Assembly: GCF_015143595.1 (NCBI RefSeq) | Contig: NZ_WYEU01000002.1 | Span: 496,001-560,000 of the forward strand | Source: Sneathiella sp. P13V-1 | Lineage (GTDB): Bacteria > Pseudomonadota > Alphaproteobacteria > Sneathiellales > Sneathiellaceae | DNA: 64,000 bases | Direction: 5' to 3' | Shown: positions 26,343-34,521 of the stretch, one piece after another | How positions within the stretch are numbered: the stretch's first letter is position 1 | Layout of the letters: each line of letters starts with the position of its first letter | Position numbers and translations under genes: made by a program | Notes under the pieces: generated by a model | Told to the model about the DNA's origin: nothing | Databases searched by the model: none | What the model saw: only the letters and a program-made list of their open reading frames with translations

Positions 26343-26433
26343 CTTTTCAGATCCTTAAAGTTAGAATTCAAGTGATCTGAAAACGTTGCTGGAGGCGGTG
26401 TGTGAAAAATTGAAATACGATGGTGGGGAGGAA

Positions 26434-26459
26434 AACAGCGCCCGTAACTTGGCGCTGTT
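26434..26459 (-). terminator. Hairpin between the small genes and the 908-residue gene
   Basis: AACAGCGCC (26434-26442) and GGCGCTGTT (26451-26459) form a perfect 9-bp stem with an 8-base loop. On the minus strand it is followed by TTTTCC, a short T run. It begins 8 bases after the stop of the 117-residue gene and could reduce transcription into the large gene. Confidence 0.6.
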
Positions 26460-26466
26460 CTTGTGA

Positions 26467-26820
26467 TTATTCTGGATCCAGATGAGATCCTACATCTCTG
26501 AAAAAATCATCCCAATTTGCACATCCGTAATAAATGGCAAGGTTTGTTAGATGGTGGATGGCCTCTGCCTCAGTTAATGAGGCTCCTACTAATTCCAACC
26601 AGAAAGGAGCTTCCGCATGAATATGAGCAAAAGCTCCGGGGATGTCGACTGAGCCTGCAAAAACCGGTGGGGTTGGTAATTGAGAAGCCATGTCCTCCAA
26701 CAATTGGAAAAAGGTGAGCAGATCTGCATGTAAGATCGCTTCCGGTAATACAATAGCTTGTGCCGCATCACCTGCGCTTGATGCAGGTTGGCTCTCACTG
26801 TCACTAAATTCGCCGCTCAT
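26467..26820 (-). CDS. Uncharacterised 117-residue acidic protein
   Basis: This protein has an acidic, Ser/Ala-rich N-terminal 25 residues and then mostly helical sequence (LLTFFQLLEDMASQL; FWLELVGASLTEAEAIHHL; YYGCANWDDFFRDVG). There is no signal peptide or membrane helix. I do not recognise it. A GGAG-type ribosome binding site (AGGAGCC read on the minus strand) precedes the ATG. It follows the 106-residue gene by 63 bases and has a similar size and acidity to the two genes before it, which suggests related small subunits or adaptors for the large protein. Confidence 0.65.
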   Translation of the reverse strand: MSGEFSDSESQPASSAGDAAQAIVLPEAILHADLLTFFQLLEDMASQLPTPPVFAGSVDIPGAFAHIHAEAPFWLELVGASLTEAEAIHHLTNLAIYYGCANWDDFFRDVGSHLDPE

Positions 26821-26883
26821 AAGGGGCTCCTATATTGTGGATATGATGAAAAAAGGGTTTGAATGAACCTCAAGAAGATTCCG

Positions 26884-27204
26884 CTATATATTGTTCAGAA
26901 TTCCCGCAGCCTGATCGTAGAAATCGGCAACTGTTGTCCTGTGCGTTCGAGAAAACAGATACTCAAAATCGGTAATTAATTCAGCAAACTCTGTTGCTTG
27001 TTTGGGAAAGGAAAGTTTGTCTGCAAGGTAAGAAAGCAGAACAAAGATATCCTGCGTGTCGTGAATTTCGGCAGCGCTGAAGTTGAGTTTTTCATCAGAT
27101 TCAGCAGGAGTGTCAGTCTCATTGATTGTGATTTGCTTACGAAATTCGTCAAAAAAAATATTCATCAATAAAGGATCTGTAATGGGAAATTGTTCTGAAG
27201 GCAT
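26884..27204 (-). CDS. Uncharacterised 106-residue acidic helical protein
   Basis: ATG 27204 is chosen because AGAGG lies about 8 bases upstream and the start follows the previous stop by 4 bases; a longer in-frame start at 27354 would overlap the neighbour by about 145 bases. The translation (MPSEQFPITDPLLMNIFFDEFRK..., TQDIFVLLSYLADKL, FAELITDFEYLFSRTHR) looks helical and acidic, with no membrane segment. I do not recognise it. It is tightly coupled to the upstream gene in the 27.7-23.6 kb operon. Confidence 0.65.
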   Translation of the reverse strand: MPSEQFPITDPLLMNIFFDEFRKQITINETDTPAESDEKLNFSAAEIHDTQDIFVLLSYLADKLSFPKQATEFAELITDFEYLFSRTHRTTVADFYDQAAGILNNI

Positions 27205-27208
27205 ACGA

Positions 27209-27535
27209 TTACCTCTTGTTGCTGCGTCGGGCATAATCGATGCAATGATAAAGAAATGACCCGTGGGAAGTTGGGTGCGGGCAACTTTGATAAAAACTGG
27301 CAAAATCATGACGTAGGTTTTTGTATTTCTCACTGTTTCGTTTAATGCCCACAATGCGCGCGAGAGCTCTTACCAGAGTAACTATGTCGTAGTAATTTCG
27401 TATTTCACTTTCGAAAATTGTTCTCTTAACAAACACTTGCAGAGCATTGTCGAAAGTATCCGGCACGATGGTGGCTTGATAAAGTAATAGGGCCTTAGAC
27501 AAGTCTGAGGTGTGAGATTCCAACTGAAATGACAC
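27209..27535 (-). CDS. Uncharacterised 108-residue protein
   Basis: The start is GTG (27533-27535), with GGAG 8 bases upstream and an overlap with the TAG of a 57-codon frame before it. The translation is helical (LSKALLLYQATIVPDTFDNAL; YYDIVTLVRALARIVGI; KYKNLRHDFASFYQSC) with a basic C-terminus (RRSNKR), unlike its acidic neighbours. No family is recognised. The four-base gap to the next gene argues for joint translation. Confidence 0.6.
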   Translation of the reverse strand: MSFQLESHTSDLSKALLLYQATIVPDTFDNALQVFVKRTIFESEIRNYYDIVTLVRALARIVGIKRNSEKYKNLRHDFASFYQSCPHPTSHGSFLYHCIDYARRSNKR

Positions 27536-27708
27536 TAGTTTTCTCCTGTATAACTAATTGCTTGAGGAGAAGACGCTGGTGTTTCTATTTCATGAACAAG
27601 ATGAGCACCGATGTAGGTGAAAGCTGCAATTTCTCCGGAAAATAAATCACATAAAAAGTGCCTTGGGATGATGCCCTTTGACTTCGTAAGGGCTGATACG
27701 TATTTCAT
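27535..27708 (-). CDS. Possible 57-residue leader gene of the unknown operon
   Basis: Minus-strand ATG at 27706-27708 opens a 57-codon frame (MKYVSALTKSKGIIPRHFL..., ending SYTGEN) whose TAG overlaps the GTG of the next gene (TAGTG), the geometry of translational coupling. The frame stays open upstream of the ATG without another ATG, and no strong ribosome binding site was seen, so it may be a real small gene or the remains of a longer one. The translation has no recognised domain. Confidence 0.4.
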   Translation of the reverse strand: MKYVSALTKSKGIIPRHFLCDLFSGEIAAFTYIGAHLVHEIETPASSPQAISYTGEN

Positions 27709-27790
27709 GAAAATGTCACGAAAGACACACTTCGAATTCTGAAATGGGACTCCATGGGGGTGGGGTCTGGTAAATCTCTCAACAGAAATA

Positions 27791-27808
27791 ACTCAATTAG
27801 AATTGAGT
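27791..27808. promoter_or_regulatory. Palindromic operator candidate before the ABC importer
   Basis: ACTCAATT and AATTGAGT form perfect 8-bp arms around AG, 48 bases before the start of the substrate-binding protein gene. The spacing from the gene suits an operator near the promoter. The AroM-LuxR fusion protein at 33.4-34.4 kb is the obvious candidate to bind it, but this is inference. Confidence 0.45.
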
Positions 27809-27855
27809 AATGGAATTGGGAAGAGCATAATTCGACCAGAAGAGGGAGTGACATC

Positions 27856-29463
27856 ATGTCATTTTATCGAAAATACCTGAAAAACGGTTTGAAAGTGGGG
27901 CTTTCTGTCGTTGCCGTTGGGGGGAGTGTTCTTGTGTGGAATGCAGGCAAAAGTGCCGCATTCGAAAGAGTAGACGGAGAGAAGATCCTTGTTGTGGCCG
28001 GGCGTCAATCCGTTGAAACTCTTGACCCGAGTATCAAATACAATGCCTCAATTCGCACGATGCAGCAGGCTTTGTATGATGGCCTCGTCAAGTATGAGGG
28101 AAGTCCAGCCAATGTTGTGCCATGGCTGGCGCAGAGTTGGGAGAGTAATGCTGATGGTACCCGGTGGACTTTTACTCTCAACAGTAAAGCCAAGTTTCAC
28201 AATGGTGATCCAGTGACAGCAGAGGCGGTCAATTACTCTTTTGCCAGAACGCTGGAATTAGGGAAAGGCCCCTCATGGATGCTGGCTGATTTTCTGAAAC
28301 CGGAAGGCATTCGGGTGGTCGACGAGAAGACAATCGAATTTAACCTTGAAAAGCCATATGCCGCCTTTCTCTCATTCCTGCCGTGGTGGTACGTGATGAA
28401 CCCTGCGCAAGTAGAGGCGAACGCAGTTGAAGGGGATAGAGGGCAAAAATGGCTTACATCTAACGCCGCGGGCAGTGGCCCATATATGTTGAAGAGGTTT
28501 GAACAAGGGCGGCTGTACGAACTGACACGTGTGAAAGATTATTGGCATCAGGATGCATCAAAATCCAATATCGGTGGTGTTATCTATAAGCTAGTCCGTG
28601 AAACGTCTGCGCAACGGGCGGCCCTGATGAAGGGGGAGGCGGACATTGTCCTCAATCTCTCTCCGGATGAGTTTAAGCAAGTTCAAAAAGCAAAAGGTAT
28701 CGTTACTTCAACGGAGCCCGCTCTCACGTCTTTCGGGTTGAAATTCAATACACAAGGCAAGCATATGGCAGATCGTAATTTGCGAAAAGCTGTGGCTCAT
28801 GCCTTTGATTACAATGCACTTGTGACGTTGTTTAATGGGAATGCTGTACTGCAAACCAGTCCATTTACCGATGACATTAAAGGTAAGATCTCAGTACCTG
28901 CCATCCCACGTCAGGATTTTGCAAAAGCCAAGGATTATTTGTCAAAATCGGCTTTCCCTGACGGAGGTATTGAGCTGGAGTATGTCTATGTTCAAGGCTT
29001 TGAAGTCACGCGTCAAATGGGTCTTGTGTTGCTGGACAATTTGAAAAAGCTGAACATCAATTTGAAACTTGTTCCTTTGACCTGGCCAAATATTGTGGCG
29101 CGTGGATCCAAGCCGGAAACAGCTGCTGATATCACTGCCATTTTTACAACACCAGTGTCTACGGATCCTGACGCGGTTGCCTATCAGTACCATCCTAAAT
29201 CATGGGGACGTTACTATGGCGTGCATTTCTATGACAATGCCAAAGTCAAGGGGCTGATCGAGCAGGCGCGCTTTACGACAAAATGGGAAGATCGTGCACC
29301 TCTGTATGAGGAAATCCAGAAAATCATCGTGGACGATCAACCAGAGATTTTCGGCATGATGCGTAATCGTCAGGTGGCCTATCGGGATTATGTGAAGGGC
29401 TTTTCATACAGCCCGGTACGTATGACAACCGAGATTGACCTTTATGGTCTGCGTATTGAGTAA
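27856..29463 (+). CDS. Dipeptide/oligopeptide-type ABC substrate-binding protein
   Basis: This 535-residue protein has an N-terminal export signal (basic MSFYRKYLKNGLK, then a hydrophobic stretch to about residue 35) and SBP_bac_5 family blocks: VETLDPSIKYNASIRTMQQALYDGLVKY, GTRWTFTLNSKAKFHNGDPV, GSGPYMLKRFEQG. It would capture a peptide-like or other amide compound in the periplasm and pass it to the permeases encoded next. It is the first gene of a rightward operon ending at 33449. The SBP-permease gap holds a stable hairpin that may raise its mRNA level over the rest. Confidence 0.92.
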   Translation: MSFYRKYLKNGLKVGLSVVAVGGSVLVWNAGKSAAFERVDGEKILVVAGRQSVETLDPSIKYNASIRTMQQALYDGLVKYEGSPANVVPWLAQSWESNADGTRWTFTLNSKAKFHNGDPVTAEAVNYSFARTLELGKGPSWMLADFLKPEGIRVVDEKTIEFNLEKPYAAFLSFLPWWYVMNPAQVEANAVEGDRGQKWLTSNAAGSGPYMLKRFEQGRLYELTRVKDYWHQDASKSNIGGVIYKLVRETSAQRAALMKGEADIVLNLSPDEFKQVQKAKGIVTSTEPALTSFGLKFNTQGKHMADRNLRKAVAHAFDYNALVTLFNGNAVLQTSPFTDDIKGKISVPAIPRQDFAKAKDYLSKSAFPDGGIELEYVYVQGFEVTRQMGLVLLDNLKKLNINLKLVPLTWPNIVARGSKPETAADITAIFTTPVSTDPDAVAYQYHPKSWGRYYGVHFYDNAKVKGLIEQARFTTKWEDRAPLYEEIQKIIVDDQPEIFGMMRNRQVAYRDYVKGFSYSPVRMTTEIDLYGLRIE

Positions 29464-29478
29464 AATTTGAGGGTAAAG

Positions 29479-29502
29479 CCGGGCGCATTTCGATGCGCCC
29501 GG
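29479..29502 (+). promoter_or_regulatory. Stable UUCG-loop hairpin between binding protein and permease genes
   Basis: CCGGGCGCAT (29479-29488) pairs with ATGCGCCCGG (29493-29502) around a TTCG tetraloop; there is no T run after it. Such intercistronic hairpins often protect the upstream binding-protein message from 3' decay, giving more of it than of the permeases. Confidence 0.6.
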
Positions 29503-29524
29503 ATCTTCTGAGAAAGCTGAATTA

Positions 29525-30535
29525 ATGTTCAATATGTTTGCCAAGCGTTGTGTCCTGATGCTGGGGATGTTGCTTGGGTTGATGGTCATAACTTTCCTGA
29601 TTTCGCATGTAACTCCAGGCGATCCGGCGGCATTGGCCGCAGGTCCGGACGCGACCGAAGAAATGATCGAACGGATTAGGGTAGAGCGCGGGTTTGATAA
29701 ACCCATGATCCAGCAATTTGCGATTTATGTTGGGGGGGTAGTAACGGGAGATCTGGGGACATCCATCCATACTACACGGGATGTTTTGGATGATATTCTC
29801 ACCTTCTTTCCTGCAACTTTTGAGTTGGTCGTGTTTTCCATTTTTGTGGCTATTCTTTTGGGGATACCGCTCGGGGTTATTGCCGCTGTAAAACAGAATA
29901 GCTGGCTGGATAACCTTATCAGAATAATAAGCTCTTCCGGAGTTGGCTTGCCGATGTTTTGGCTCGGGTTGATGTTGCAGCTTTACTTTGGGTTGCAACT
30001 TGGGTGGTTCCCTTTGGGGGGGCGTCTCGAGCTCATGACTGACCCACCAACAACAATCACGGGTCTATACACAATCGATGCGCTGCTCACGTTGAATTTC
30101 CCGGTTTTCTTTGAAGCCTTGCAACATATTCTGTTGCCCGCAGTAACCCTTTGTTTTCCTGCGTTGGCGTCCATTATCCGCGTCAACCGGGCGGAAATGC
30201 TGGAAACATTAGCGCTCGACTATATTACTAACGCGCGCGCTCAAGGCATTGGAGTTTTCAGGATCGTGGCTTTGTATGCGTTGAAGAATTCCATCCTGCC
30301 AACTCTCGCGCTCATCGGGCTGCGCTTTGGCTGGATGTTGGGGGGGACGGTTCTGGTTGAATCCGTTTTCGATTGGCCGGGGATCGGGCTTTACACCGTT
30401 CAAGCCGCCACAGCTTCGGACTTCGAACCTGTTATGGCGTCTACCCTTGTTCTGGGGGCATGGTTCATGTTGGCCAATTTCATTATCGATATTCTATATG
30501 GCTGGATGGACCCGAGGGTCCTGAAAAAAGCGTGA
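29525..30535 (+). CDS. ABC importer permease, DppB/OppB type
   Basis: This 336-residue protein has six membrane helices and the DppB pattern: N-terminal MVITFLISHVTPGDPAALAAG, then TFELVVFSIFVAILLGIPLGV and the coupling-helix motif EMLETLALDYITNARAQGIG...ALKNSILPTLALIG. It forms half of the inner-membrane channel. It lies 61 bases after the binding-protein gene and 10 bases before its partner permease. Confidence 0.93.
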   Translation: MFNMFAKRCVLMLGMLLGLMVITFLISHVTPGDPAALAAGPDATEEMIERIRVERGFDKPMIQQFAIYVGGVVTGDLGTSIHTTRDVLDDILTFFPATFELVVFSIFVAILLGIPLGVIAAVKQNSWLDNLIRIISSSGVGLPMFWLGLMLQLYFGLQLGWFPLGGRLELMTDPPTTITGLYTIDALLTLNFPVFFEALQHILLPAVTLCFPALASIIRVNRAEMLETLALDYITNARAQGIGVFRIVALYALKNSILPTLALIGLRFGWMLGGTVLVESVFDWPGIGLYTVQAATASDFEPVMASTLVLGAWFMLANFIIDILYGWMDPRVLKKA

Positions 30536-30545
30536 GGGGATTACT

Positions 30546-31454
30546 ATGGTTGATTTGACTGACGATCTCACTCAGGTTGGCTGGCGTGTTCGACATGCCA
30601 GCAAAATTCGAACCGCACGCCTTTATGCGCGGACATTTGCCAATAACGGTTCTGCGATGTTGGGTCTTGGCATTATCAGTATTTTCATGCTGACGGTAAT
30701 TTTTGGTCCGTCTTTTGTCCCGTATCCAGAAGATGCAGAAGGGGCGGTGAACCTTTCTAAAAAACTATTACCACCAAACGCGGATCACTGGTTTGGAACG
30801 GATGAAGTGGGGAATGATGTTTTCACCCGGGTTATCATTGGTGCCCGCGTGTCGCTACAGATTGGTGTGATTGTGACGGGTATCGCCATGCTCATAGGTG
30901 TGCCTCTTGGGATCATTGCCGGATATATGGGAGGCTGGGTTGATGAGGCGATTATGCGTGTCACGGATGTGTTCCTCTCTATTCCAGGCCTTATCCTTGC
31001 CATTGCCATTGCCGGGGTGTTAGGACCCGGGATTTTTAATGCGATGCTTGCCCTTTCTCTTGTCTGGTGGCCGGGATACGTGCGGCTTATTCAAGCAAAA
31101 ACCCTATCGCTAAAAAGTTCGATTTATGTGGATGCCGCGAGAAGTCTAGGGGCCAGTAAACTCCGGATTGTCTTTATACATATTCTGCCTAATTGCCTGT
31201 CTCCCATTATCGTTAAATCCAGTATGGATATGGGAATGGCAATCCTGGGTGCTGCAAGTCTGGGGTTCCTCGGGTTGGGTGCGCAACCTCCTTATCCTGA
31301 ATGGGGTGCCATGATCAGTATTGGTCGAAATTATCTTCCTGATTGGTGGTGGTATTCCATGTTTCCCGGACTTGCCATTTACTTCACAGTTTTGGGCTTC
31401 AATCTTTTAGGGGACGGCCTTCGGGATATCCTTGATCCACAGGGGCGTGAATAA
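30546..31454 (+). CDS. ABC importer permease, DppC/OppC type
   Basis: This 302-residue protein has a cytoplasmic N-terminus, a first helix near 38-56, then the DppC loop PPNADHWFGTDEVGNDVFTRV and five further helices with the EAA-type coupling motif (DAARSLGASKLRIVFIHILP). It pairs with the preceding permease. Its last base is shared with the first base of the ATPase gene (TAATG overlap). Confidence 0.93.
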   Translation: MVDLTDDLTQVGWRVRHASKIRTARLYARTFANNGSAMLGLGIISIFMLTVIFGPSFVPYPEDAEGAVNLSKKLLPPNADHWFGTDEVGNDVFTRVIIGARVSLQIGVIVTGIAMLIGVPLGIIAGYMGGWVDEAIMRVTDVFLSIPGLILAIAIAGVLGPGIFNAMLALSLVWWPGYVRLIQAKTLSLKSSIYVDAARSLGASKLRIVFIHILPNCLSPIIVKSSMDMGMAILGAASLGFLGLGAQPPYPEWGAMISIGRNYLPDWWWYSMFPGLAIYFTVLGFNLLGDGLRDILDPQGRE

Positions 31455-32461
31455 TGACTGATGATATTTTGAGAATTCAAAATTACCGTTTGAATTTCAA
31501 CACATTCGATGGGGTTTACCATGCGCTTGACGGTGTGAACTTAAACGTCAAACGTGGGGAGTCTCTGGGGATTGTCGGGGAGACAGGTTGCGGGAAGTCC
31601 GTGACAGTTCGAAATATATTGAGGTTGCTGCCTACTCCCCCTGCTGAGGTGATTTCGGGTGAAATCCTGTATGAGGGTCAGGACCTTCTGAAAGTGACAA
31701 CGGAAGAGATGCAAAGAATACGTGGCTCTGAGATCGCCATGATCTTTCAGGACCCCATGACCTATCTAAATCCAGTTTTTACAATTGGGACGCAGATGGT
31801 CGATGTCATTTTGGCGCACCAGCGACATCTTCCCAAAGAGAGAAGAAAGTCTCGAAAACAGGCACTGCAACATGCAATCAACATGCTGGAGAAAGTGCAT
31901 CTGCCCAATCCAGACCAACAGGTGAAGCGTTATCCTCATGAACTATCAGGAGGAATGCGTCAAAGGGTGTTGATTGCGATGGCATTATCCGGGCAACCGA
32001 AGTTGTTGATCGCTGATGAGCCGACGACTGCGTTGGACGTGACAATTCAGGCTCAGATATTGGATCTCATCGCTGAGTTGGTGGATGAACTGGGTCTGTC
32101 GGTCATTCTCATTACCCATGATTTGGGTGTCGTTGCCAAGATATGCGATACGGTGGCTGTTATGTATGCGGGACAGGTTGTGGAATACGGGACTGTTGAC
32201 GACATTTTTTGTAAACCAAAACACCCCTATACAAAAGGGCTTCTTCATTCCATTCCGCATCCCGGCAAACTTCCTGAAGCCTTGGAAGGTATTCCAGGTT
32301 TTTTACCCAATCTACTAACGCCACCCATCGGATGCCGATTTATGGATCGTTGTTCGGAGGCGATGGGGATTTGTAATACTGCACCAAAACTTATTACGAC
32401 CCGTGACGATGGACGCCAAATACTTTGTCATAAATATCAGGAGGTTATGGAACATGCTTGA
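31454..32461 (+). CDS. ABC importer ATPase, DppD/OppD type
   Basis: This 335-residue protein has Walker A GETGCGKS, signature LSGGMRQRV, Walker B LLIADEPTTALD and the oligopeptide-transporter C-terminal extension with Cys residues (CRFMDRCSEAMGICN) that binds an iron-sulfur cluster in some family members. It powers transport together with the next gene. Start and stop overlap the neighbouring genes, so the two ATPases are probably made in matched amounts. Confidence 0.94.
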   Translation: MTDDILRIQNYRLNFNTFDGVYHALDGVNLNVKRGESLGIVGETGCGKSVTVRNILRLLPTPPAEVISGEILYEGQDLLKVTTEEMQRIRGSEIAMIFQDPMTYLNPVFTIGTQMVDVILAHQRHLPKERRKSRKQALQHAINMLEKVHLPNPDQQVKRYPHELSGGMRQRVLIAMALSGQPKLLIADEPTTALDVTIQAQILDLIAELVDELGLSVILITHDLGVVAKICDTVAVMYAGQVVEYGTVDDIFCKPKHPYTKGLLHSIPHPGKLPEALEGIPGFLPNLLTPPIGCRFMDRCSEAMGICNTAPKLITTRDDGRQILCHKYQEVMEHA

Positions 32462-33449
32462 TATTAAAAATTTAAAAGTTGGTTTTCCCGTCGGGAGTGG
32501 TCGCAATAAAGCAACTCTGATGGCTGTGAACGGTGTTACCCTTTCTGTTGGGCGTGGTGAGGCAATGGGTATAGTCGGCGAGAGCGGGTCCGGAAAATCC
32601 ACGGTGGGAAGAACGCTTTTACATCTCAATCATTCAAGTGGCGGAAATTTTTATCTGGATGGTGAAGATATCACCACCATCAACTCAAAGCAGGAAAAGC
32701 AGCTTCGCAAAAAAGCACAGATGATCTTTCAAGATCCTCACTCAGCACTTAATCCACGAATGACGATTATGCGATCTGTTGCGGAGCCACTCATTCTGCA
32801 TACGAAGGTGAGGGGAGCTGAACTGAGAGAAAAGGTGGGTGAACTTTTGGAGATTGTGGGCCTCCAGAAGCAGTTCCTGTATCGTTATCCTCATGAATTG
32901 TCAGGGGGGCAGAAACAACGCGTTTGCATCGCACGCGCTATTGCTCTCAATCCAGAACTTCTTGTATTGGATGAGCCAACGTCCGCATTGGATGTATCGG
33001 TTCAGGCGCAGATACTGGAATTTTTGAAGAAGCTGCAAAAAGATCGACAACTTACCTATCTTTTCATTTCTCATAACTTGGCGGTCGTTCGATATATGTG
33101 TAGCCAGGTCGCCGTCATGTATTTGGGACAAATTGTAGAGCAAGGATCTACAGAAGAGATCTTCAACAATCCACGTCACCCATATACTCAGGCGCTATTG
33201 GAGGCTGTTCCGCTTCCTGAGGCGGGACAGCCAAGGAGAAGTCATCCTCTGGTGGGGGATATTCCAAGTCCCTTGTCACCACCACCCGGATGTGCGTTCA
33301 ACTCGCGTTGTCAGCAGGCGATTGATGGGGTATGTGGCAAAATCCTACCGGAAAACCAAGATATAGCAGACGGACATGTAGTGAAGTGTCATCTATACGA
33401 AGGGGGCGCGATACCCAAAATGCCTGTTGCTATGTCCGGCGCGGATTAG
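32454..33449 (+). CDS. ABC importer ATPase, DppF/OppF type
   Basis: This 331-residue protein has Walker A GESGSGKS, signature LSGGQKQRV, Walker B LLVLDEPTSALD and the C-terminal extension CAFNSRCQQAIDGVC. ATG 32454 is chosen because AGGAGG lies at 32439-32444 and the start overlaps the previous stop by 8 bases; an upstream in-frame start would lie well inside the DppD gene. It is the last gene of the importer operon and overlaps the convergent regulator gene by 4 bases. Confidence 0.94.
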   Translation: MLDIKNLKVGFPVGSGRNKATLMAVNGVTLSVGRGEAMGIVGESGSGKSTVGRTLLHLNHSSGGNFYLDGEDITTINSKQEKQLRKKAQMIFQDPHSALNPRMTIMRSVAEPLILHTKVRGAELREKVGELLEIVGLQKQFLYRYPHELSGGQKQRVCIARAIALNPELLVLDEPTSALDVSVQAQILEFLKKLQKDRQLTYLFISHNLAVVRYMCSQVAVMYLGQIVEQGSTEEIFNNPRHPYTQALLEAVPLPEAGQPRRSHPLVGDIPSPLSPPPGCAFNSRCQQAIDGVCGKILPENQDIADGHVVKCHLYEGGAIPKMPVAMSGAD

Positions 33450-34363
33450 CTTCTATTTGTGTGAGAGGCGTTATGTAGTATCATACGCATAAGGTCGCTA
33501 CTTGAACTGACCCCCATTTTTCCAAGCATTCGAGAGCGGTGGATTTCAACGGTTCTATGGCTGATGCCCAGATGGCGCGCTATTTCTTTGTTTGCAAGCC
33601 CATCAACAACCAGATCGAAGACTTCCCGCTCACGGTCTGTTAAATCCATTAGCCTTTTCTTGAGCGCACTTCCCTCCAGCAATCGTTCTGCGGGGGATGT
33701 CGCTTGCGATTGTGCATATTTTCGCTCTAAACCTCCGGCGACAATTCTTCTGGCATGAATGACCGGACAAGCGCATATGGATCTTGCATGTTCCAGATCT
33801 TGCGCCGTATATCCAAGGGATGTCAGGATGACAATATCCCTATCTTTGAGATGACGGCAGGCTTTTTCAATGAGTTCTTTGCTGCCAGATGGGGCAAAGG
33901 CTCCTTCGACTTTCAGGTTTTGACTTTTTCGTACTTCAATCTGCCCCATCAAAGGGTAGATTTTACCTATTCTTAGGCCCGCCTGAATCATCGCGTCCAT
34001 AAATTGATCTAAGACATTTTGGGCATGAAGAACATATTCCCCGGTTGTTCCCAGATCAAAGACACCAGTTGAAGCGATCACTGTGATATCATCTGCCGAC
34101 TTTCCCTTGTTGTGGCAAAGTTCCAGAATCCTGTGGCGAAGCCAACTTTCAGAAATAACAATATTTCTTCTGTTTTCTAAGATGGTTGCAATGCCAACCT
34201 CACTGCTTCCCGGTTCCAACTCCATGATTTCCAGATCGGTTAAACCGTCTAGAGCTCCAATTTCCTGAATATGCACTGTCTCTGGTAAGAGAGAGGCGAT
34301 TTCCCTGCTCATGGAGGTGCGGGGGCTTTGCCCAGCAGTAATAATTGTTACCTGACGCGTCAT
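33446..34363 (-). CDS. AroM-like domain fused to LuxR-type helix-turn-helix
   Basis: This 305-residue protein has an AroM-like domain (about 1-225: TIITAGQSPRTSM, EIGALDGLTDLEIMEL, VIASTGVFDLG, YPLMGQIE) and a LuxR/FixJ C-terminal DNA-binding domain (241-300: LTDREREVFDLVVDG, NKEIARHLGISHRTVEIH). AroM is a stand-alone protein of unknown function; its fusion to a DNA-binding domain suggests a ligand-sensing regulator. The frame is open to an ATG at 34477, but AroM proteins begin directly with the GQSPR block, so ATG 34363 is preferred and leaves 158 bases of divergent promoter. It faces away from the DUF917/hydantoinase operon and probably controls it and the importer. Confidence 0.82.
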   Translation of the reverse strand: MTRQVTIITAGQSPRTSMSREIASLLPETVHIQEIGALDGLTDLEIMELEPGSSEVGIATILENRRNIVISESWLRHRILELCHNKGKSADDITVIASTGVFDLGTTGEYVLHAQNVLDQFMDAMIQAGLRIGKIYPLMGQIEVRKSQNLKVEGAFAPSGSKELIEKACRHLKDRDIVILTSLGYTAQDLEHARSICACPVIHARRIVAGGLERKYAQSQATSPAERLLEGSALKKRLMDLTDREREVFDLVVDGLANKEIARHLGISHRTVEIHRSRMLGKMGVSSSSDLMRMILHNASHTNRS

Positions 34364-34480
34364 TCTTAACCGAAGCTCATTAATCTTTTTGTCAAGTATA
34401 GGTTGAATTTTATCACAAGAGAAGCGTTCATTAAGATTAAGTGGGTATACGTATTCTGTCACGGGCCGGCATTTCATAAT

Positions 34481-34520
34481 CTCAATTTCAGCAACAAATT
34501 TCAGTCGATTGAGGAATTGA
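34481..34520. promoter_or_regulatory. Half-sites resembling the 27.79 kb palindrome
   Basis: CTCAATT (34481-34487) and ATTGAG (34508-34513) lie just before the DUF917 start and match the two arms of the palindrome at 27791-27808, though spaced further apart. ATTGAGGA also contains the ribosome binding site, so part of the likeness may be chance. A shared regulator is possible. Confidence 0.25.
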
Positions 34521-34521
34521 A

